From Ectopseudomonas chengduensis (GTDB lineage: Bacteria > Pseudomonadota > Gammaproteobacteria > Pseudomonadales > Pseudomonadaceae): 64,000 bases of DNA. The stretch lies in contig NZ_FMZQ01000018.1 of assembly GCF_900102635.1 (NCBI RefSeq), positions 1 through 64,000 of the forward strand, written 5' to 3'. A program made the translations under genes and the position numbers. The notes under the pieces were generated by a model. It was given only the letters and a program-made list of their open reading frames with translations. It had not been told where the DNA came from and ran no database searches. This document shows positions 15,728 to 24,614 of this stretch, in pieces (position 1 is the stretch's first letter; each line of letters opens with the position of its first letter).

Positions 15728-17908
15728 TCAGCGTGCAGTGAAACGCCAGGCGCGGTGGATCTTCGGGTTGCGGACGAAGTCCGGGTCCAGCGTCTGCGCG
15801 CTGATCTCTTCGACCTGATAGCGCGCCACCAGGCTTTCATCGAGCTGGAACTTGCGGAAGTTGTTGGAGAAATACAACACACCGCCACGGGCCAGACGCG
15901 CCATGGCCAGATCGAGCAGTTCGACGTGGTCACGCTGCACATCGAACACGCCTTCCATGCGCTTGGAATTGGAGAAGGTCGGCGGGTCGATGAAGATCAG
16001 CTCGTACTCACCGCGATCCTCTGCCAACCAGGTCATCACATCGCCCTGCTCCAGACGGTGCTTGTCGGAAAAACCGTTGAGCGCGAGATTACGCCGCGCC
16101 CAGTCCAGGTAAGTTTTCGACAGATCCACGCTGGTGGTGCTGCGCGCGCCACCCTTGGCCGCATGCACGGTAGCCGTCGCGGTGTAACAGAACAGGTTGA
16201 GGAAGCGCTTGCCAGCGGCCTCGCGCTGCAGACGCAGGCGCAACGGACGGTGATCGAGGAACAGCCCGGTGTCCAGATAGTCGGTGAGGTTGACCAGCAG
16301 TTTGACCCCGCCTTCATTCACCTCCATGAACTCGCCCTGTGCGGCCTGACGCTGATACTGCTTGGTACCCGCCTGACGCTCACGACGCTTGATCACCACG
16401 CGGCTCTGCGCCACGCCCAGCGCCTGCGGGATCGCGGCCAAGGCATCGAGCAGGCGCGCCTGAGCCTTGTCCGGATCGATTGAGCGCGGCGCGGCATATT
16501 CCTGAACATGTACGTAGTCGCGGTACAGATCGACTGCCACGGCATACTCGGGCATGTCGGCATCGTACAGCCGATAGCACTCGACGCCTTCGCGGCGTGC
16601 CCACTTGCCCAACTGCTTGAGGTTCTTCTGCAGGCGGTTGGCGAACATCTGCCCGCCTTCGGACAAACGTGCCTGTTGCGGCGCATCCTGCGCTGGCTCT
16701 TGATCGTCCTCGCGCGCACGCCGCTCACCGGTAACGAACTGCTCGGTCTGCACCCTGATCAACAGCAGTTTGCAGGGCAGTGCGCCGTTCCAGAAGGCGT
16801 ATTGCTTGTGGCTGCGCAGGCCCATGCGCTTGCCCAGTTCCGGCGCGCCGGTGAATACCGCTGCCTCCCAGCCCAGGCAGGTCTGACGCAGACGCTCACC
16901 GAGGTTCTGGTAGAGGTACAACAGGCTGGCTTCGTCGCCCAGGCGTTCGCCGTATGGCGGGTTGCTGATCACCAGGCCCTTCTGATTCTGGTCCGGGCGC
17001 GGCTCGAAACTGCCCAGCTCGCCCTGATAGATCTTCACCCAGTCGGACAGGCCGGCGCGCTCGACGTTATTGCGCCCAGGCTGGATCAGGCGCGGGTCGG
17101 CTTCATAACCACGAATCCACAGCGGCGGCTTGGCCAACCCCACCGCGGCACGCTGCTCGGCCTCGGCATGCAGCTTCTTCCAGATTGCCGGCACATGGCC
17201 CAGCCAATTGGAGAAGCCCCAACGCTCACGCTTGAGGTTGGGGGCGATATCGGCAGCCATCAGCGCTGCCTCCACCAGGAAAGTACCCACACCGCACATC
17301 GGGTCGGCCAATGCACCGCCCTCGGCAGCAATGCGCGGCCAACCGGCACGGATCAGCACTGCCGCCGCCAGGTTCTCTTTCAGCGGCGCCGCTCCCTGCT
17401 GCAGGCGGTAACCACGCTGGTGCAGGCTGTGGCCGGAGAGGTCCAAAGAAAGCACCGCCTCACCGCGATCCAGACGCAGATGCACGCGCAGGTCCGGGTT
17501 GAGCTTGTCGATGCTGGGACGCTCGCCGCCGGCCGTACGCAACCGGTCGACAATCGCATCCTTGACCTTGAGTGCACCGAAGTGGGTGTTGTCGATGCCC
17601 GAACCGTTGCCGCTGAATTCCACTGCCAGGCTGCCGGACGGCTCCAGATGGTCGCGCCAGTCCACTGCCTGCACGCCGTCATAAAGCTCGTCGGCGTTGT
17701 TCATGGCAAAGCGCGACAGCACCAGCAGCACGCGGTTGGCCAGGCGCGACCACAGGCACAGTCGATAGGCCACCTCGATTTCGGCATGACCGCGAACCGC
17801 GGCCGTTTGCTCGCGCGCATCTTCCAGCCCAAGCCCCCGGGCCTCTTCCAGCAACAGGCCCTCGAGCCCCTTGGGGCAGGTCAGCACGATTTCGTAACGA
17901 TCAGACAT
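15728..17908 (-). CDS. rlmL: Bifunctional 23S rRNA methyltransferase RlmKL (m2G2445 / m7G2069), 726 aa
   Basis: Fused enzyme that methylates two guanines of 23S rRNA. An N-terminal ferredoxin-like/THUMP region (about 1-160) leads to the RlmL methyltransferase, with the catalytic motif SNPPYGERLG. The C-terminal RlmK methyltransferase has its SAM-binding region FLNLFCYTATATVHAA and the motif FIDPPTFSNSKRM. Length matches the full fusion of other gammaproteobacteria. The start at 17908 (MSDRYEIVL) fits the family; a frame open to 17953 adds 15 residues, and the ribosome site (GTGGA) is weak. It is divergent from rmf. Confidence 0.93.
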   Translation of the reverse strand: MSDRYEIVLTCPKGLEGLLLEEARGLGLEDAREQTAAVRGHAEIEVAYRLCLWSRLANRVLLVLSRFAMNNADELYDGVQAVDWRDHLEPSGSLAVEFSGNGSGIDNTHFGALKVKDAIVDRLRTAGGERPSIDKLNPDLRVHLRLDRGEAVLSLDLSGHSLHQRGYRLQQGAAPLKENLAAAVLIRAGWPRIAAEGGALADPMCGVGTFLVEAALMAADIAPNLKRERWGFSNWLGHVPAIWKKLHAEAEQRAAVGLAKPPLWIRGYEADPRLIQPGRNNVERAGLSDWVKIYQGELGSFEPRPDQNQKGLVISNPPYGERLGDEASLLYLYQNLGERLRQTCLGWEAAVFTGAPELGKRMGLRSHKQYAFWNGALPCKLLLIRVQTEQFVTGERRAREDDQEPAQDAPQQARLSEGGQMFANRLQKNLKQLGKWARREGVECYRLYDADMPEYAVAVDLYRDYVHVQEYAAPRSIDPDKAQARLLDALAAIPQALGVAQSRVVIKRRERQAGTKQYQRQAAQGEFMEVNEGGVKLLVNLTDYLDTGLFLDHRPLRLRLQREAAGKRFLNLFCYTATATVHAAKGGARSTTSVDLSKTYLDWARRNLALNGFSDKHRLEQGDVMTWLAEDRGEYELIFIDPPTFSNSKRMEGVFDVQRDHVELLDLAMARLARGGVLYFSNNFRKFQLDESLVARYQVEEISAQTLDPDFVRNPKIHRAWRFTAR

Positions 17909-18324
17909 GGATGTTCCACTGCCTATGGCAATCAGGGAGGTGCAGCGGCGCACCTCGACTCAAAATAAGTGACAAAAGGTCACAACGCGACCCTTCGTCG
18001 GAATAAGCAAGCACTCTCATTTGCACTAGCAAAATGACGGTATCGGCTCGCATAGCCAGATACGACGGCGTCTGGCTGAAAGGTGCTGGACGTATCTCCA
18101 GCGTCCTTATGGCCTCACCTGCATTTAGGTTACGCCCTTATGACAAATCGATCATTCACAGGCCCCAGTGCATTCGTTAGAACACTACTTAAGGCTTTCG
18201 CCGCAACGGCGCAGGCACAGAAAGTTCGCCACGCCGGCAGCGGACTTTCGTAGGCAGAAGATTTCTGCCCGGCCTTGCCACAAGGCCAACGGGACATAAC
18301 AGTCAACAGTGAGGGCAACACCCT
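17909..18324. other. Divergent rlmKL / rmf intergenic region with structured rmf leader
   Basis: 416 bases without a supported protein gene. The left half holds no clear element. The right part, just before rmf, has three consecutive hairpins (18220-18249, 18253-18269, 18271-18287), then a small hairpin over the rmf ribosome site (18312-18324). These are listed separately. Confidence 0.6.
18220..18324 (+). promoter_or_regulatory. Folded 5' leader of rmf
   Basis: Three adjacent hairpins: GAAAGT plus CGC paired with GCG plus ACTTTC (18220-18249); GGCAGAA-GAT-TTCTGCC (18253-18269); GGCCTTG-CCA-CAAGGCC (18271-18287). Then AGGG (18312-18315), part of the GAGGG ribosome site, can pair with CCCT (18321-18324) directly before the ATG. 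This leader could control rmf mRNA stability or translation. The structures are read directly; the role is inferred. Confidence 0.5.
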
Positions 18325-18540
18325 ATGAGAAGACTTAAGCGTGATCCGTTAGAAAGAGCTTTTTTGCGCGGCTATCAGTACGGCATCAATGGTAAATCCC
18401 GCGAACTTTGCCCCTTTACCCTACCTTCGGTTCGTCAGGCCTGGCTCAATGGCTGGCGTGAGGGCCGTGGCGATAACTGGGATGGGCTGACCGGCACGGC
18501 CGGTATTCATCGACTCAACGAACTTCACGCTGTCGGCTGA
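18325..18540 (+). CDS. rmf: Ribosome modulation factor Rmf, 71 aa
   Basis: Small basic protein that dimerises 70S ribosomes into inactive 100S particles in stationary phase. The family is recognised from the N-terminus MRRLKRDPLERAFLRGY, the central motif YGINGKSRELCPF and the segment RQAWLNGWREGRGD. Length is typical for pseudomonads. GAGGG lies 9 bases before the ATG but can be masked by a short hairpin. A strong terminator follows at 18599-18618, so it is probably a single-gene transcript. Confidence 0.95.
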   Translation: MRRLKRDPLERAFLRGYQYGINGKSRELCPFTLPSVRQAWLNGWREGRGDNWDGLTGTAGIHRLNELHAVG

Positions 18541-18598
18541 TCAGGATCACACCCGACTTCACCATGCCGACCCCCTCCGGGCGGCGGGCGCAAGCCCA

Positions 18599-18618
18599 GG
18601 GGCTCCTTCGGGAGCCCT
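18599..18618. terminator. Bidirectional terminator between rmf and pyrD
   Basis: Stem GGGCTCC / GGAGCCC with a TTCG tetraloop, one extra G-T pair, then TATTTATTTAT on the plus strand. It lies between the convergent stops of rmf and pyrD. Confidence 0.85.
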
Positions 18619-18633
18619 ATTTATTTATGCGGC

Positions 18634-19656
18634 TTATTTACGCAGCGCGGCAATCGCATCCACCGCCTCGCGAATCAGCGCCGGCCCCTTGTAGATGAAA
18701 CCCGAATAGATCTGGACCAGGCTCGCACCCGCGGCGATCTTCTCGGCCGCATGCTTGCCCTCGGTAATACCGCCCACCGCAATGATCGGCAGACGACCCG
18801 ACAGTTCACCCGCCAGCACCTTGACGATATGCGTACTCTTGTCGCGTACCGGAGCGCCCGACAAGCCGCCGGCCTCATCCCCATGGGCCAGACCTTCGAC
18901 ACCTTCACGGCTGAGCGTGGTATTGGTGGCGATCACCGCATCCATATCGGCGCCCAGCAGCGCTGATGCCACCAGCGCGGTTTCTTCGTCACTCATGTCC
19001 GGGGCGATCTTGATCGCCAATGGCACGCGCTTACCGTGCTCCTGAGCCAGATCCTCCTGACGACGACGCAGCGCCTCGAGCAACTCCTTCAGCGAATCGC
19101 CGAACTGCAGACTGCGCAGCCCCGGTGTATTGGGTGAGCTGACGTTGACCGTGACGTAGCTGGCGTGGGCGTATACCTTGTCCAGGCAGGCCAAGTAATC
19201 GTCTACCGCCCGCTCGACTGGCGTATCGAAGTTCTTGCCGATATTGATACCCAGCACACCCTTGAACTTCGCTGCCTTGACCCGCTCGAGCAGGTGATCG
19301 ACACCATGGTTGTTGAAACCCATGCGGTTGATCACCGCCTCGGCCTCCGGCAGACGAAACAGGCGCGGTTTGGGGTTGCCCGGCTGCGGACGCGGGGTAA
19401 CGGTGCCGATCTCGACGAAACCGAAGCCGAGCTGGGCGAAGCCATCGATGGCATCGCCGTTCTTGTCCAGCCCTGCCGCCAGACCGACCGGATTGGCGAA
19501 CTGCAAACCCATCACGTTTACTGGCAGGCTGGTCGGCGCCTTGGTCAGCAAGCCATTGAGCCCCAGCCGGCCACCTGCACCGATCAGATCGATGGACAGC
19601 TCATGAGAGGTTTCCGGGGACAGTTTGAACAGCAGCTCGCGGGCCAGGGAGTACAT
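18634..19656 (-). CDS. pyrD: Dihydroorotate dehydrogenase (quinone), class 2, 340 aa
   Basis: Oxidises dihydroorotate to orotate with FMN and passes electrons to the membrane quinone pool; fourth step of pyrimidine synthesis. The N-terminal membrane-associating helices (about 1-30, RELLFKLSPETSHELS) mark class 2. The active-site serine loop is VNVSSPNTPGLRSLQ, and the phosphate-binding end IIAVGGI is present. Length matches E. coli PyrD. It is convergent with rmf. Confidence 0.95.
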   Translation of the reverse strand: MYSLARELLFKLSPETSHELSIDLIGAGGRLGLNGLLTKAPTSLPVNVMGLQFANPVGLAAGLDKNGDAIDGFAQLGFGFVEIGTVTPRPQPGNPKPRLFRLPEAEAVINRMGFNNHGVDHLLERVKAAKFKGVLGINIGKNFDTPVERAVDDYLACLDKVYAHASYVTVNVSSPNTPGLRSLQFGDSLKELLEALRRRQEDLAQEHGKRVPLAIKIAPDMSDEETALVASALLGADMDAVIATNTTLSREGVEGLAHGDEAGGLSGAPVRDKSTHIVKVLAGELSGRLPIIAVGGITEGKHAAEKIAAGASLVQIYSGFIYKGPALIREAVDAIAALRK

Positions 19657-19742
19657 GATCAGGCTCAGCTCGACAGGTAGAGGGTTGGCAGCCGGCGATT
19701 ATAGCCGCGCAGGCGTCGTCGGCGCGAGGCAAGCGCGCCAGA

Positions 19743-19964
19743 TCAGTCCAAAGGGCGTAAACTCAGCAGCTCGCCGGAGTTACTGAATTCCAGTACGAAG
19801 GAACCAAAGATACCGGCGTGAGTCAGATACGGCCGCAGATGGTGGGCCGGCAAACTGACGCGGCGCCCATCCCGGCTTTGCGCCATAATCCGGTTGGCCT
19901 GGCCACGATAGATGGCCTGCAATCGTTCGGCCGATAACGCAATATCCAGCACCAAGCTGGGCAT
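19743..19964 (-). CDS. DUF2835 family protein, 73 aa
   Basis: A short conserved gammaproteobacterial protein of unknown function, recognised from the pattern LSAERLQAIYRGQANRI, PAHHLRPYLTH-G and FGSFVLEF. The start at 19964 is chosen because GAGG lies about 9 bases upstream and the family begins here; 20 extra residues to 20024 do not fit. It lacks a signal peptide or membrane segment. It lies between pyrD and the divergent unknown gene at 20109. Confidence 0.75.
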   Translation of the reverse strand: MPSLVLDIALSAERLQAIYRGQANRIMAQSRDGRRVSLPAHHLRPYLTHAGIFGSFVLEFSNSGELLSLRPLD

Positions 19965-20108
19965 GGAGGCACCCTCGCAAATGAATGCGGCTATTTTGCC
20001 ACAGACCCGCAACGCGACAGGCACTCCCGCGCCGCGCTACGCTATATGGGCAATAGCCATCCGCGTCTGCCACACTGCAGCAGACGCTTCAGGAGCGATC
20101 TGCCGGCC

Positions 20109-20990
20109 ATGAGCCTGTCCGAATCCTCAACTCTCAGCAGCCGCCTGGCAGCCCTGGCCCAGCGCATGGGTCTGCTCGGCCGTAGCTCACGACAGATATT
20201 CGCCAGAGCCAGCGCCCTGCGCCTGCCATTCAAACCGTTGCCTACAGCGGTCGAAAGTATTGGTTGGCATGACGGCCCGCAATTGCAGCTTCTGCTCAAC
20301 CTGCCTCGCGGTGCGCTCTCCGGCCCGGTACAGGAAGACAAAGCACAGGCCCATTGCGCACTGACTCAAGTAGTGGAAGCGCAAATGCAGCAACTGCAGT
20401 CTTTCGATCTGCGCCTGATCGACGGCTTCGCCTACCCTTGCCCTGCGCCAGGCTACGTGAGCTTCGAAGACTACGCAGCAAGCGAACATTGCAAGCAGGT
20501 GCGCATCATCAGCTACAAGGATTTCGTCAAAACCATCGGCCTGGCGTTGCCGCGTTTTCTCGCTGGCGAACCGATCGAGCTGCGTCAGGCCAACTGGCGC
20601 GGCTCGCGCACCTTCTGGTCAGGGGATGTGCAAGGCGAAGCCTTCGCTGGAGCAATCGCCTATGCGCGCAGACGCGAACTGGAAGTGCTACTGCCAGCCA
20701 ATCTGGCTCGCTATCGCTTGAATGAAGCGGGCCTGGACAACCTGCAAAAGCGCTATCACGTACTGGCCATGCCAGAAGCGGCTTGGAGCGACCCCAGCTT
20801 CATGGGGCTGCTACTGGACAACGGCATACCCTATGCACGCCTGTCACTACTGAAGAAAGCCGGCACCCCAGAGTTCCTCCTCCTGCCCAAAGAGCATCAG
20901 GAAGCCACTGCGCTTGGCGAGGGACTGCGCCTGGCCGGCGCACCAGACGTGCCGAGCCATCTACGTCAGCTGGCCGTCCAGCCAGTCTGA
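20109..20990 (+). CDS. Conserved protein of unknown function, 293 aa
   Basis: I recognise this as the uncharacterised gene next to recX in Pseudomonas (the PA3615 position), but it has no known function. It has no signal peptide or clear membrane segment. It is predicted to be a soluble mixed alpha/beta protein, with an N-terminal Arg/Leu-rich helix and conserved-looking blocks LRLIDGFAYPCPAPGY, GLALPRFLAGEPIELR and FMGLLLDNGIPYARL. The start at 20109 gives a normal N-terminus; AGGAG is 13 bases upstream, longer than ideal, and an ATG at 20046 would add 21 residues. It is convergent with recX, whose stop is 13 bases away. Confidence 0.75.
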   Translation: MSLSESSTLSSRLAALAQRMGLLGRSSRQIFARASALRLPFKPLPTAVESIGWHDGPQLQLLLNLPRGALSGPVQEDKAQAHCALTQVVEAQMQQLQSFDLRLIDGFAYPCPAPGYVSFEDYAASEHCKQVRIISYKDFVKTIGLALPRFLAGEPIELRQANWRGSRTFWSGDVQGEAFAGAIAYARRRELEVLLPANLARYRLNEAGLDNLQKRYHVLAMPEAAWSDPSFMGLLLDNGIPYARLSLLKKAGTPEFLLLPKEHQEATALGEGLRLAGAPDVPSHLRQLAVQPV

Positions 20991-21003
20991 GCAGACTGAC
21001 GAG

Positions 21004-21465
21004 CTATTCGTCGCAACCGCGCAACAGACGCCCAATCATATCCAGCGAATAGCCACGGTAGGCCAGGAACCGGCCTTGTTGAGCACGCTCACGAGCATCA
21101 CCCGGAAGCCGACCGGCAAACTTGCGCTGCCAGGTTTCACGCAACTGCTCGAACCAGTCGATACCGCTTTCACGCAGAGCCTGATCAATATCACCACGCG
21201 CGAGCCCACGCTGGCCGAGTTCCTCGCGAATACGCAGCGGACCGTAACCAGCACGCGCACGATAAGCGACGAAGCTTTCCAGATAGCGGGCCTCGGATAG
21301 CAAGCCCTCCTCTGACAGCCGCTGCAAGGCCACGTCGATCATGTCTTCGGGGGCGCCACGCTTGCGCAACTTGCGCGTAAGCTCGACACGCCCATGCTCA
21401 CGTCGCGCCAGCAGATCCATGGCCGCCCGCCTGACGGCGAGCGGGTTATCCAGTACGACGGTCAT
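21004..21465 (-). CDS. recX: RecA regulator RecX, 153 aa
   Basis: Small helical protein that binds RecA filaments and limits recombinase activity. The tandem three-helix repeats are visible, with RxxAMDLLARREHGRVEL, LxRLSEEGLLSEARYLESF and YGPLRIREELGQRG. It follows recA by 11 bases on the same strand, the usual recA-recX arrangement, so expression probably depends on readthrough from the LexA-controlled recA promoter. Confidence 0.93.
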   Translation of the reverse strand: MTVVLDNPLAVRRAAMDLLARREHGRVELTRKLRKRGAPEDMIDVALQRLSEEGLLSEARYLESFVAYRARAGYGPLRIREELGQRGLARGDIDQALRESGIDWFEQLRETWQRKFAGRLPGDARERAQQGRFLAYRGYSLDMIGRLLRGCDE

Positions 21466-21476
21466 GCTCTAATAGC

Positions 21477-22520
<1,044 letters not shown>

Positions 22521-22564
22521 TACCATCCTCACGTATTAACAAGGGCCTCGAGGGCCGCCAACAA

Positions 22565-22580
22565 CTGTATAAGTAGCCAG
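22565..22580. promoter_or_regulatory. LexA (SOS) box upstream of recA
   Basis: CTG-N10-CAG with A/T-rich interior: CTGTATAAGTAGCCAG on the plus strand. It lies between the pncC stop and recA start, at the expected place to repress recA-recX. Confidence 0.85.
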
Positions 22581-22607
22581 TATTATTCCACAGGGCAAGT
22601 CGCCCGC

Positions 22608-23108
22608 CTACCCCACAAGCGGATTTTCCTCCGCCAACAGGCGCAGAAGCCCCGCCAGAGCGGCCTCGACCGTTTGTCGGCGCACCTCATCGCGGTTACC
22701 AGCGAACTGCTTGCGCATACTGAAAAGACGCTCGCCATCGCCCCAGGCCAACCAGACGGTACCGACCGGTTTCTCCACGGAGCCACCGTCCGGCCCTGCC
22801 ACCCCACTGACAGCCACTGCATAGCGCGCCCCGCTATTGGCCTGAGCGCCACGCACCATCGCCTCGACCACCTCTCGGCTAACGGCGCCCACACTGGTGA
22901 AAAAGTCGGCACATACAGCCAACTGCTTGGTTTTCTGGACGTTGGAGTACGTCACATAGCCAGCCTCGAACCAGGCCGAGCTGCCGGGGATACGAGTGAT
23001 CGCCTCGGCGATACCGCCGCCTGTACAAGACTCTGCAGTGGTGACCTGGGCAGCTTGCGCCTGCAATGCTGCACCCAGTTGTTCGGCCAGTTGGCTGATT
23101 CTGTCCAT
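22608..23108 (-). CDS. pncC: Nicotinamide-nucleotide amidohydrolase PncC (CinA C-terminal type), 166 aa
   Basis: Deamidates nicotinamide mononucleotide to nicotinate mononucleotide in the pyridine nucleotide salvage cycle. The stand-alone CinA-C domain is recognised from TTAESCTGGGIAEAITRIPGSS, VTYSNVQK and VSGVAGPDGGS-x3-PVGTVW. The ATG at 23108 is preferred over the GTG at 23114, because GAGGAG stands 5 bases from the ATG but abuts the GTG. It lies directly upstream of recA on the same strand, with the recA LexA box between. Confidence 0.9.
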   Translation of the reverse strand: MDRISQLAEQLGAALQAQAAQVTTAESCTGGGIAEAITRIPGSSAWFEAGYVTYSNVQKTKQLAVCADFFTSVGAVSREVVEAMVRGAQANSGARYAVAVSGVAGPDGGSVEKPVGTVWLAWGDGERLFSMRKQFAGNRDEVRRQTVEAALAGLLRLLAEENPLVG

Positions 23109-23218
23109 ATCCACTCCTCACTCATCGAACGGCAAACCCTACACAGCTTGCCTGCCAGTGGAAACGGCAAAGTTCGTCTACTGTTATCACGGGCTAGGGT
23201 GCAATAGGAGGCACTGCG

Positions 23219-24523
23219 ATGTGGCTTTCACGGAACAAGGAACACAAGGACGCGCAGGATCAGGGAGCGGCAGAGCTACAGGCCATTCGCCAATCGATGG
23301 CGATGATCGAGTTCACCCCGGACGGCATCATCCTCGACGCCAACCCAGCCTTCCTCGGCATGGTGAATTACCGCCTGGAAGAGATCGTCGGCAAGCACCA
23401 TCGTCTGTTCTGCTCCCGCAACCTGAGCGAGAGCCTCGCCTATCAACAGTTCTGGCAGCGCCTGCGCCAAGGCGAGCACTTCAGCGATCGCTTTCCAAGG
23501 CTGACGCAAGACGGCAAGGAGGTCTGGCTGGAAGCGACCTACATGCCAATCCGGGATGATCATGGCTCGGTGACCAAGGTAATGAAGATCGCCACCGACA
23601 TCACCCGCCAGGTAGCGGCCGAACATATGCACGAGAGCTACATCAAGGCCATCGACCGCTCCATGGCGGTGATCGAGTTCAACCTCGAGGGTGAGGTAGT
23701 GAGTGCCAACCAGAACTTCCTCGATCTGATGGGCTATCGCCGCGACGATGTGATCGGCCAGCATCACCGGCTCTTCTGCCTGGCCGAGGACAGCCGCAGC
23801 GATGACTACCGTCAGTTCTGGGCTCGCTTGAACAAAGGCGAGTTCATGTCCGATCGTTTTCGCCGCGTGACCAAACAAGGCCAGCAGGTCTGGCTGCGTG
23901 CCACCTACAACCCCCTTTACGACGCCAACGGCCGCGTCTATGGCGTAGTGAAATTCGCCAGCGACATCACCGCCCAGGTCGAGCGCCGCGACTCGGAGGC
24001 TGCCGCTGCCCAGCTGGCTCATGACATCGCCAAGGAGACCGATGTTTCCGCCGATCACGGCACGCGCACAGTGGCCCAGACCGTTGCGGTGGTCGCCGAT
24101 ATTGCCAGTGAACTGGCTCATGTGGCCGAACAGATAGAAGGCCTTAACAAACAATCCGAGCAGATCACCAGCATCGTTCAGGTAATTCGCAGTATTGCCG
24201 ACCAGACCAATCTGCTGGCACTCAACGCAGCCATCGAAGCGGCGCGTGCCGGTGAACAGGGTCGCGGCTTCGCCGTAGTGGCCGATGAAGTGCGTCAACT
24301 GGCCTCGCGAACCAGCCAGGCCACCCAGGAGATCAATGGCGTCGTTCAGCAGAACCAGAATCTTACGCGCAACGCAGTGGCCAGCATGGCAACCACGCGA
24401 GAGCGTGCACGTACCGGCGTAGACCTGGCCAACCAGGCTGGTGAAGTGATCCGCGAGATACGCAGCGAATCGCAGCGCGTGGTCGAGGCGGTGGCTCAGT
24501 TCTCGGTGACCTTCACCGACTGA
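23219..24523 (+). CDS. Soluble PAS-PAS methyl-accepting chemotaxis protein (BdlA/Aer-like), 434 aa
   Basis: Two PAS domains (about residues 20-130 and 140-252) share the repeated motifs F-x-P/L-x-G-x-I/V, GKHHRLFC / GQHHRLFC and EVWL/QVWLRATY-x-P. They are followed by a short MCP signalling domain whose conserved hairpin tip is LNAAIEAARAGEQGRGFAVV. There is no membrane helix, no HAMP and no C-terminal CheR pentapeptide. This is the layout of P. aeruginosa BdlA, a redox/c-di-GMP-linked dispersal receptor; orthology is not shown, as BdlA lies elsewhere in P. aeruginosa. PAS type suggests heme or flavin/redox sensing (inference). AGGAGG lies 8 bases before the ATG. Confidence 0.85.
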   Translation: MWLSRNKEHKDAQDQGAAELQAIRQSMAMIEFTPDGIILDANPAFLGMVNYRLEEIVGKHHRLFCSRNLSESLAYQQFWQRLRQGEHFSDRFPRLTQDGKEVWLEATYMPIRDDHGSVTKVMKIATDITRQVAAEHMHESYIKAIDRSMAVIEFNLEGEVVSANQNFLDLMGYRRDDVIGQHHRLFCLAEDSRSDDYRQFWARLNKGEFMSDRFRRVTKQGQQVWLRATYNPLYDANGRVYGVVKFASDITAQVERRDSEAAAAQLAHDIAKETDVSADHGTRTVAQTVAVVADIASELAHVAEQIEGLNKQSEQITSIVQVIRSIADQTNLLALNAAIEAARAGEQGRGFAVVADEVRQLASRTSQATQEINGVVQQNQNLTRNAVASMATTRERARTGVDLANQAGEVIREIRSESQRVVEAVAQFSVTFTD

Positions 24524-24614
24524 AGAGTAATTGCGTCAGATTCGCAGCCCACGCGAGGGACGAAGTATGGGAAAATTCCCGGCTTCGTCACACCCACCGC
24601 ACGTAAGGCCCGGC

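Noticed and set aside
24531..24614. Longer MutS start
   Set aside because: The extra 28 residues are not seen in relatives, and the ATG at 24615 has its own ribosome site and the family N-terminus.
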